Source: an uncultured Christensenellaceae bacterium
Lineage (GTDB): Bacteria > Bacillota > Clostridia > Christensenellales > MGBC116941
Length of the DNA: 34,807 bases
Assembly (NCBI GenBank): GCA_910585035.1
Contig: CAJUEF010000005.1
Location: 17,548 to 52,354 of the forward strand
Reading direction: 5' to 3'
Part shown: positions 28,745 to 34,807 of the stretch, piece by piece
Layout: each line of letters starts with the position of its first letter
Numbering within the stretch: the first letter of the stretch is position 1
The notes under the pieces: generated by a model
The model's database searches: none
Told to the model about the DNA's origin: nothing
The model's input: only the letters and a program-made list of their open reading frames with translations
Translations under genes and position numbers: made by a program

Positions 28745-29182
28745 CTATAAGCAGGATTTCATTTTTGTTTTGGCGTTATACATTGCCTGGTGAAGAAGGG
28801 AAGAAAAAGAAGAACACTCTTCTTCAGACATGCCGGCGCTTAAAATGGAGAAATAATTTTCCTGCATAGAAGCAATATCTTCACAGATAGGCCTGCATTT
28901 TTCTTCAATGTGCAAATGAATTATACGCTTGTCCTTTACATCGGGAACTTTGTTAATTAATCCTTTTTTATAAAGGTTTTCTATGGAAGCGGATACGTGA
29001 GATTTTGTAAGCATCCGTCTTTCCACAATATCTTTAGCCATATCAAAATTGGGATTGTTGTACAAAAAGCCTAAAATATCCATTTCCATTTGAGTAAGAT
29101 TATATTTTTGACAAACAGGTTTACTAGTTTTCATATACAGCCTTTTTAAATAGTGTATATCCAATAAAAGTTCAATTTGCAA
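28745..29182 (-). CDS. MarR-family transcriptional regulator
   Basis: 145 residues, with N- and C-terminal dimer helices around a winged helix: LTQMEMDILGFLYNN, AKDIVERRMLTKSHVSASIENLYKKGLI, then the wing DVKDKRIIHLHIEEK. TTG start with GGGGG upstream; no better start exists in frame. It probably autoregulates through the dyad at 29200-29213 and controls the exporter gene behind it. Confidence 0.9.
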   Translation of the reverse strand: MQIELLLDIHYLKRLYMKTSKPVCQKYNLTQMEMDILGFLYNNPNFDMAKDIVERRMLTKSHVSASIENLYKKGLINKVPDVKDKRIIHLHIEEKCRPICEDIASMQENYFSILSAGMSEEECSSFSSLLHQAMYNAKTKMKSCL

Positions 29183-29199
29183 ATCAAACGCCCCCTATT

Positions 29200-29249
29200 G
29201 TTCTTTTTAGAACTATATTAATTATAATGCAAATAAAAAGTGATGTCAA
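29200..29249 (-). promoter_or_regulatory. Promoter and operator of the marR-tauE operon
   Basis: Read on minus: TTGACA (29244-29249), 17 bp, TATAAT (29221-29226), a consensus promoter. The perfect dyad GTTCT-TTTT-AGAAC (29200-29213) lies at about the transcription start. Confidence 0.85.
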
Positions 29250-29272
29250 TAGCGGAGGAAATAACAGTTTAA

Positions 29273-29301
29273 TTGTAAATTTGCGTGATACAATATATAA
29301 T
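29273..29301 (+). promoter_or_regulatory. Promoter of the thioesterase gene
   Basis: TTGTAA (29273-29278), 17 bp, TATAAT (29296-29301), divergent from the marR promoter. Confidence 0.7.
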
Positions 29302-29328
29302 GTAAATAAATATATTTTTGGAGGGCTT

Positions 29329-29727
29329 ATGAATTATTTACAGCAAGCAAAAGATTTTTTTAGCAAGGACAGGTTTGCAACAGAGATAACAGGAATTGAA
29401 ATAGATGAAGTGAAAAAAGAAGAAGCTGTTTGCAGCCTTAGAATTGAGGACAGGCACTTAAATGCCGCAGGAACGGTTATGGGCGGAGTTATATTTACTT
29501 TGGCGGATTTCACCTTTGCGATTGCATCCAACATTGAGCAGCCTCCAACGGTTTCCATGACGGCATCCATAACATATTTGGGCGTTTGCAAAGGAGACAG
29601 GCTTATTTCAAGAGCTCTATGTGAAAAATCAGGAAAAAGCACATGCGTTTATACAATTTATGTTGATGATAATTTGGGAAATAAAGTCGCAATAGTGTCT
29701 GTAACAGGTTTTAGAAAAGAAAGATAA
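29329..29727 (+). CDS. PaaI-like hotdog-fold thioesterase
   Basis: 132 residues. The hotdog core is visible: HLNAAGTVMGGVIFTLADFTFAIASN holds the catalytic-site strand and helix (Asn/Gly followed by Asp), then TVSMTASITYLGVCKGDRLISRALCEKSGKSTCVYTIYV. Members hydrolyse acyl-CoA thioesters, often aromatic or stray ones. ATG at 29329 after GGAGGGCTT; an upstream in-frame start lies before the promoter and is rejected. Confidence 0.9.
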   Translation: MNYLQQAKDFFSKDRFATEITGIEIDEVKKEEAVCSLRIEDRHLNAAGTVMGGVIFTLADFTFAIASNIEQPPTVSMTASITYLGVCKGDRLISRALCEKSGKSTCVYTIYVDDNLGNKVAIVSVTGFRKER

Positions 29728-29782
29728 CCCAAGTAGTAATATTATTTTTTAAAGAAAATTATATTTTAATAGAACTTACAGT

Positions 29783-29816
29783 AAAAAAATCCATAAAAAA
29801 ACATTGGATTTTTTTA
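29783..29816 (+). terminator. Terminator after the thioesterase gene
   Basis: AAAAAAATCCA pairs with TGGATTTTTTT around a short A-rich loop. Confidence 0.8.
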
Positions 29817-29906
29817 TTTTTCTTTCGATATAGTATATAAGTTTAAAGAAAAATATGTTATTATATTTTTATAAACGGAAATATTGAAATGGAGTTGTAG
29901 TATTTA

Positions 29907-32900
29907 ATGAAAGCTTTAAGAAAAAACGCAACTAAAATATTTGCTGTAATAACGGCAGCCATTATGTGTATGAGCGCTACAGGCTTTGCCGCGTCAAATA
30001 TATTTGATCAAATAGGCAAATATTCCAGTCCTATAATGCGGTCAGCAGCGGCGAGGTCAATTAATACGTCAGGCTATACCGAAGTGAGGATTACGAGCGC
30101 GCAGGAGCTTGTTGATAATCTTGGTAAAGGCGACGCAACGCCGGATACGGCAAACAAGCTTTATATACTGGATATAGCGGGTAACGAGCTGGATATGAGC
30201 GGCGTTACAAACTTTCTTCCGGTTCCTGAATTTAAAGGCGTTTTCAGGGGAAGCAGTAAAATAATTAAAAACCTTCATATTAACGTTACTATGGCAGGTT
30301 CTGACGCCGGTTTTGTGCAGACTCTTGCTCAGGGCGCTTCCATAGAACATGTTACCTTTAGCGATTGTTCTGTGCTTGGCGCGCAGAATAAAGCCGGCAT
30401 GGTAGCTGCAACAAGCTACGGCGAAATTGATAACGTTTATGTAACCAATGCGAAAATAGGTTTAAACAGCACTCCTACAAGCGTTATTATGGGCGGTCTT
30501 GTTGGAGAATTCCATAAAACTCAGACCGGCGCTGCAGAGGGTACGCCTACAGGTAAGATAACCAACTGTACATTCAGCGGTAAAATACAGGTGAACGGCG
30601 CTGACATCAGCGGAACCCAGCCAAGGAATGTGGGCGGTCTTATAGGAAACAATGCTGAACGTTCCATTACAAGCGCAGATATTAGTGAACTTTACTGGGA
30701 TATGTCAACAACACCGGGAGTAACAAATCCTACCGGCGGCAGCGGGCAAAAGCCTACAGGCGCAGTTGGCTTTAAAATAGAACCGGAAAAGACAATGCTA
30801 AACTCTGTAGCTCCGAGCTTTGAATCTACATTGCAGTATGATGCTCTTATAACTTACGTGCCAAACGTAACGCCATCTAGAGCAAGATGGTCAATTGAAA
30901 GCCAAACTCCTGTTTCACAGGATCCAGGCGCAGAGGTGCTCCAGGTGAAGAGCGAAGGGGATGGAATTAAAGCTGTAGGCGTTGGTACTGCTGTTGTTGC
31001 CCTCACAATTGAAGTAGGAGCAGGTTCTGTTGGAGGTAGTATGGGTTCAAGCATTACAGTTAAGTGTACTGTAAAGGTTGTGGAGGATAAAGAAGGACTT
31101 AAAGCGCTTGTGGAGGAAGCAAGAAAAACTTATGATTCTGCTCATGCGGGGGATTATGCTACACCTATTCCTCCTGAGACAAGAACACCTTACCAGGTAT
31201 TTGAGGAGGCTCTTAATGCCGCTAACACTGTAGCAAATAATGACAGCGCTTTAAGAAATGAAATTCAGGATGCAATAACAGCTTTGCAGACGCAAATAGA
31301 CAATCTTACGCAAATAGATATTGAAAGATTAAGAAGTGTTCTTGCGAGTTACAGCACAACTAAAAGCGAAGGAGCTTATTATGAATCTACAACCTTTGCA
31401 ACATTTTCAACAGCATATACAAACGGAGAAGGATATGCAAATAAAAGCGATACTACTACAACTCAGGTTAGAAACGCTATAACAGCTCTTGATAATTCTT
31501 ATAACAGCCTTAAGCTTCTTTTAAAGGATGTAACGGCAGAAAGAGACGCAGATAATACTGCGGTTATAATAAATGTAGGCGGATATCAAAAGCCCGGTGA
31601 AACAATTCCAAGCGGCGCAGGAGCAATAGTTTCCGCTCAAACAAATCTGCCGATTGAAGCTACAAATGTAGATAGCAGCGGTAAAATGACAATAAGAATA
31701 AACAAAGCGGCAATTGGCAGTAATTTTAATCTTGGAACAACCTTTAAAGTAATTGTTACAAGCAATAATAAAGAGAGCGCAGAACAAACCGTTGTTCTTG
31801 GTAAAAGAGATAATTATATTACAGGAGACGTTCAAAGCGGTGATCTTGGAACGATTTCCTGGGGAGAAAGATTTGAGGATACCAGTATTAAAGGAATTCC
31901 TGTAACCTATGATCCTAAAACCGGTGATGAAAACGGAGCAAAGGTTGACGGCAAGGTAGTTTCCTGGGAGCTGGATGACGACCCTCAGTATGACGAGAAC
32001 GGAGAACCTCAGTCATGGAATACTGTTGGCGTTAAGCATCTAAAAGGAATGATTGCAGAGGGTGATTATAAACAACCGGAAGACACAAACCATTATGCCT
32101 TTGCAACCATAGAAATAATTGATAAGAGAGAATTAAATAACAGGCTTACAGAAGTGAGCGGATATGCTGAGAAGAATTACACTGCAGCTACGTGGCCTGC
32201 ATTTAAGCTGGCACGTGATGAAGCAAACAGAGTTAACAAAGAAAAATCAGCGACACAAGCGGATATTGATAAAGCGCTTAAAGATTTAAACGATGCAATT
32301 ACAGCGCTGAAATCTCAGCCTGCAATTGTACTGAAATCTCAAAGCACAAATCTTAGAATAGGGGATGTTTTTGAGCCTCTTTCATATGTAAGATCAATAA
32401 CCGATATTTCGGATGGAGACGCAATAAGCTCAAAAATAATCGTTACTACCGGTGAAGGTGAAAATAAAACTGTTATTTATGAGAACGGCGCGATTGTAAA
32501 GGAGCTGGATACAAGTAAACAGGGTACTCATAAAGTGATATATTCTGTAACCAACAGCCAGGATGTAAACGCAGAGGCTGAGCTCACAGTTAATGTTTTT
32601 GGAAGCGGATCATCTGATGATACCAATAATACAGGAGGTACCGGAGGTACAGGGGGTAACGGAAACAACAGTAACGGCAATGTTATTGATGGCAGCAATA
32701 CAGTTACAGACGGTACGGTAATAATTGATTTTAATGGCAAAGATATATTTACTGATGAGGAAATAAAGGCCGGAGCAAAGCTGATAATTGAAACTAAAAT
32801 AGTAACTGATGAAACTAACATAAGAGCCGTTCTTGAAAAACTGGCGAAAGTTTTAAAGGGTGAAGTTACTATTGATGGTATTTACGACATTGTGCTTTAC

Positions 32901-33476
32901 AAAGAGATAGAAGGAAACAGAACTAAAATTGCTAATTCGGATATTAAAAATTTCTTAACTGTATACCTTCCTATTTCGCAGCAGGCTATTGATTCTAAAG
33001 ACTATGCAGTTATTCACGTGCTGGATAACGGAGGATACGATTTACTCAAAGGCGGCATTAAAGAAGTTGACGGAAAACAGTATGTTGGAGTTAAGAGCAA
33101 ATCCTTTAGTGAATATGCAGTTGTATACGGTGGAGGCATAGGTGATATTGCAGATACTATGGATACATCGGATACCAATAACACCAATAACAATAATAAC
33201 AACAGTAATAACAGTAATAACAATGGCGGCACAAACAACAATGGCAATAACACAGCAAATGGCACTGACGATTCAAATGCCACTAACCAAGGTGGCGGAG
33301 ATGGAGCAGACGCTACAAACCAAGGAGGAGGAGAAGACGGAGTAGATGATACATCTACCGGCGGTATAATTCAAACCGGTGATACAGCAATTATCCTTGC
33401 CATAGGTGCAACAGTTGTTATAAGCATGATGGCTTGCGTCATGATATTGTTAAAAAAGCGCAGATATAATAAATAA
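29907..33476 (+). CDS. Large secreted, probably cell-wall-anchored protein with FIVAR-type helical repeats
   Basis: 1189 residues. Signal peptide about 1-28 (MKALRKNATKIFAVITAAIM, then FAA). An N-terminal beta-rich region (about 55-260) has Gly/Asn-rich GGLVG-type turns (FKGVFRGSSK, GGLVGEFH, NVGGLIGNNA), like GLUG-containing adhesins. Two or three FIVAR-like helical segments follow, around 395-470, 475-535 and 730-795. Next is an Ig-like stretch, a Gly/Asn linker and, after about 1075, an Asn-rich tail. The C-terminus has a sorting-signal shape: IIQTGD, a hydrophobic helix, then KKRRYNK. The motif QTGD departs from LPXTG but resembles clostridial sortase variants. Possible adhesin or glycan-binding protein. 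No sortase gene is in the window. Confidence 0.82.
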   Translation: MKALRKNATKIFAVITAAIMCMSATGFAASNIFDQIGKYSSPIMRSAAARSINTSGYTEVRITSAQELVDNLGKGDATPDTANKLYILDIAGNELDMSGVTNFLPVPEFKGVFRGSSKIIKNLHINVTMAGSDAGFVQTLAQGASIEHVTFSDCSVLGAQNKAGMVAATSYGEIDNVYVTNAKIGLNSTPTSVIMGGLVGEFHKTQTGAAEGTPTGKITNCTFSGKIQVNGADISGTQPRNVGGLIGNNAERSITSADISELYWDMSTTPGVTNPTGGSGQKPTGAVGFKIEPEKTMLNSVAPSFESTLQYDALITYVPNVTPSRARWSIESQTPVSQDPGAEVLQVKSEGDGIKAVGVGTAVVALTIEVGAGSVGGSMGSSITVKCTVKVVEDKEGLKALVEEARKTYDSAHAGDYATPIPPETRTPYQVFEEALNAANTVANNDSALRNEIQDAITALQTQIDNLTQIDIERLRSVLASYSTTKSEGAYYESTTFATFSTAYTNGEGYANKSDTTTTQVRNAITALDNSYNSLKLLLKDVTAERDADNTAVIINVGGYQKPGETIPSGAGAIVSAQTNLPIEATNVDSSGKMTIRINKAAIGSNFNLGTTFKVIVTSNNKESAEQTVVLGKRDNYITGDVQSGDLGTISWGERFEDTSIKGIPVTYDPKTGDENGAKVDGKVVSWELDDDPQYDENGEPQSWNTVGVKHLKGMIAEGDYKQPEDTNHYAFATIEIIDKRELNNRLTEVSGYAEKNYTAATWPAFKLARDEANRVNKEKSATQADIDKALKDLNDAITALKSQPAIVLKSQSTNLRIGDVFEPLSYVRSITDISDGDAISSKIIVTTGEGENKTVIYENGAIVKELDTSKQGTHKVIYSVTNSQDVNAEAELTVNVFGSGSSDDTNNTGGTGGTGGNGNNSNGNVIDGSNTVTDGTVIIDFNGKDIFTDEEIKAGAKLIIETKIVTDETNIRAVLEKLAKVLKGEVTIDGIYDIVLYKEIEGNRTKIANSDIKNFLTVYLPISQQAIDSKDYAVIHVLDNGGYDLLKGGIKEVDGKQYVGVKSKSFSEYAVVYGGGIGDIADTMDTSDTNNTNNNNNNSNNSNNNGGTNNNGNNTANGTDDSNATNQGGGDGADATNQGGGEDGVDDTSTGGIIQTGDTAIILAIGATVVISMMACVMILLKKRRYNK

Positions 33477-33518
33477 TATATGACAAATAATATATAATAA
33501 TATATTGTTAAGTGCATT

Positions 33519-33553
33519 ATAGCCCTTAGCCGGAGAAGGTTAAGGGCTATTTT
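33519..33553 (+). terminator. Terminator after the surface protein gene
   Basis: ATAGCCCTTA (33519-33528) pairs with TAAGGGCTAT (33541-33550) with a short T tract. The CorA ribosome binding site begins at once after it, so some read-through is possible. Confidence 0.7.
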
Positions 33554-33567
33554 AAAGGAGAAATATA

Positions 33568-34476
33568 TTGCTTGAATTCATAAAATATAACGAAATTAAT
33601 GACGTTGTTGTTAAAGATGAAAGTAGACAGTGGATATCTATGGCGTCATACGACGAGCTTCCCAAAATAGAGGGTATTCTTGGAATTAAGCCGGAATATG
33701 TTAGTAAACTTATGTATGAGGATGGCTGTAGGTTTGAAAGCTATGATGGCTTTGACCTTATATCTATTCAGATTATGGATGCAAAACAGCCCCAAGCGCA
33801 AAAACAGCATGTGTGCATATATCTTAGGAAAAACCTATTGGTATTTATAGGAAAATATGGAGAATATCTAAGCGATGCTGTTGAAAAAATTAAAGAATCA
33901 AAAATTCATGACATGGGCGTAGATGACATGCTGTATTATATTTTAGATATTATAGTATCTGATGACTTTGATGCATTAGAGCTCATGGAGGATAAGATTG
34001 CCTTTTTGGAAGAAAGTGTTGTCACTGACAGGCGAAAAAAATGCATTCGGGAAGTAATGGGTTTTAGAAGAGATTTGCGGGAAATGAAAAAATTTTATCA
34101 ACAAATGTATATTATTTGCACTCAAATATTGGAAAATGAGAACGGGGTAATTAGCCCCGGCACCATTAAGTACTTTAAAACTATACGTTCAAAATTAGAC
34201 AGATTGATGAATATGGTAATATCCCTTAGAGATTATGTAAGTCAAGTCAGAGAAGCATACCAATCACAAGTGGATATAAGCCAAAATAATATAATGAGAT
34301 TTTTTACTGTTATTACAAGTATATTTTTGCCTATGACCCTTATTGTGGGCTGGTATGGCATGAATTTAAAAATGCCTGAATTTGAGTGGGAATATGGGTA
34401 TTTATATGTTATTATTTTAAGTGCTATAATGGTATCATCCTTAGTGGTATACTTTAAAAAAAGAAAGTGGTTCTAA
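33568..34476 (+). CDS. CorA-family magnesium/divalent cation transporter
   Basis: 302 residues: a long cytoplasmic N-terminal domain with extended helices (DDFDALELMEDKIAFLEESV, IRSKLDRLMNMVISLRDYVSQVREAYQSQVDISQNNIMRF), then two C-terminal membrane helices. The signature YGMN follows the first membrane helix (FLPMTLIVGWYGMNLKMPEFEW), and a basic tail YFKKRKWF ends it. This is the CorA pentamer layout. TTG start with AAAGGAG 7 nt upstream. Confidence 0.92.
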   Translation: MLEFIKYNEINDVVVKDESRQWISMASYDELPKIEGILGIKPEYVSKLMYEDGCRFESYDGFDLISIQIMDAKQPQAQKQHVCIYLRKNLLVFIGKYGEYLSDAVEKIKESKIHDMGVDDMLYYILDIIVSDDFDALELMEDKIAFLEESVVTDRRKKCIREVMGFRRDLREMKKFYQQMYIICTQILENENGVISPGTIKYFKTIRSKLDRLMNMVISLRDYVSQVREAYQSQVDISQNNIMRFFTVITSIFLPMTLIVGWYGMNLKMPEFEWEYGYLYVIILSAIMVSSLVVYFKKRKWF

Positions 34477-34478
34477 AT

Positions 34479-34544
34479 ATGTGTAAAATAGTAAAGGGGG
34501 GCTTATGCACAGATAGGTTTTTGTGCAGTCATATATATGCTTGA
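34479..34544 (+). other. Candidate 21-codon Cys-containing leader ORF and hairpin before the ligase gene
   Basis: ATG at 34479 opens a frame encoding MCKIVKGGLCTDRFLCSHIY plus Ala, with three Cys in 21 residues. Its stop TGA (34542-34544) overlaps the start of the ligase gene. The region also holds a hairpin TGCACA/TGTGCA (34506-34527). A strong AAAGGGGGG (34494-34500) is too far from the ligase ATG to serve it unless the hairpin folds. Confidence 0.35.
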
Positions 34545-34807
34545 ATTAAATGATAAATTAAAAGAAAAGATTAAAAAGGGCGGTTTTGGTCTTGAAAGGG
34601 AATGCATAAGGGTTGATGAAAAATGCCTTTTATCTTCAAAAATGCATCCGGAATGCTTTGGCAACAAACTGATTAAAAAACATATAACTACAGACTTTTC
34701 AGAAAGCCAAATTGAAATGATAACTCCTGTTATGAGCAGTGTGGATAATGTTTATGAGTATGCAGACAGGCTTTATGACTATGTATGCTCAAACATAGGT
34801 GATGAAT
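34537..34807 (+). CDS. Glutamate-cysteine ligase (GshA or bifunctional GshF), N-terminal part, runs off the window
   Basis: 90 residues are visible: MLELNDKLKEKI, then FGLERECIRV, a HPECFG segment, HITTDFSESQIEMITPVM and VDNVYEYADRLYDYV. GLERE-xRV and ITTDFSESQ-E-ITP are the N-terminal hallmarks of glutamate-cysteine ligase, which starts glutathione (or gamma-glutamylcysteine) synthesis. In Clostridia this is often the front half of the fused GshF enzyme, which the window cannot show. ATG at 34537, and no close ribosome binding site is seen. Confidence 0.88.
   Translation, partial: MLELNDKLKEKIKKGGFGLERECIRVDEKCLLSSKMHPECFGNKLIKKHITTDFSESQIEMITPVMSSVDNVYEYADRLYDYVCSNIGDE

Noticed and set aside
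32625..33350. Repeat array or CRISPR-like region at the end of the surface protein gene
   Set aside because: The repetition is codon-level (GGT/GGA, AAT/AAC) low complexity inside one continuous reading frame, not spaced direct repeats.

Overview
The window looks like the chromosome of a low-GC Gram-positive anaerobe of the class Clostridia. The evidence is AT-rich DNA, strong AGGAGG-type ribosome binding sites, frequent TTG and GTG starts, sigma-A promoters with a 17-bp spacer, and gene families typical of that class (BceAB with an intramembrane-sensing two-component system, FeoB-associated Cys-rich protein, DUF6809, DUF6440, an encoded tRNA CCA end). No rRNA, CRISPR array, integrase or transposase gene is visible.

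Layout. (1) 0.2-6.5 kb is a peptide-antibiotic resistance type region: a BceAB-like ABC transporter plus a 29-residue membrane peptide on +, and its likely sensor kinase and response regulator on -. Between them, on -, lie four very small genes: three ribbon-helix-helix (RHH) regulators, two of them 59 residues, and one DUF6809 protein. They are interleaved with three copies of what appears to be a small + strand RNA gene of about 90 nt with two hairpins. (2) 7.0-8.0 kb: a GtrB/CsbB-type membrane glycosyltransferase. (3) 8.0-13.3 kb: a TPP-riboswitch-controlled thiamin operon, thiC-thiM-thiE-HAD phosphatase-thiD-lipoprotein. (4) 13.5-14.0 kb: a small HTH protein with a second DUF6809 protein. 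(5) 14.1-17.8 kb: nrdAB on -, behind a promoter carrying a pair of NrdR boxes. (6) 18.0-19.4 kb: an XRE regulator/membrane protein/CPBP protease operon, then tRNA-Arg(CCT). (7) 20.0-23.7 kb: a four-LysM protein with a 38-residue acidic protein, trmO, and an AT-rich type II restriction-modification pair. (8) 23.7-27.9 kb: a ferrous-iron locus, feoA-feoA-feoB plus a Cys-rich protein. feoB is split by a frameshift, three copies of an inverted-repeat operator are present, and a DtxR/MntR-type regulator diverges from it. (9) 28-34.8 kb: MarR-TauE, a thioesterase, a 1189-residue surface protein, a CorA transporter, and the start of a glutamate-cysteine ligase that runs off the window.

Two themes cut across the genes. 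First, at least twelve AT-rich hairpins of one modular design (outer TTTCTTT, a variable block, an inner TTTCTTTT/AAAAGAAA core) sit between genes in the first 14 kb and almost nowhere after that; their sequences differ but the arms always match. Second, the three RHH-associated RNA copies differ from one another mainly in ways that preserve pairing only on the + strand (G-C to G-U changes), although every annotated gene there is on -. This is the best candidate for an undescribed system in the window.

Product names rest on motif recognition by eye and memory of protein families. No database search was possible.
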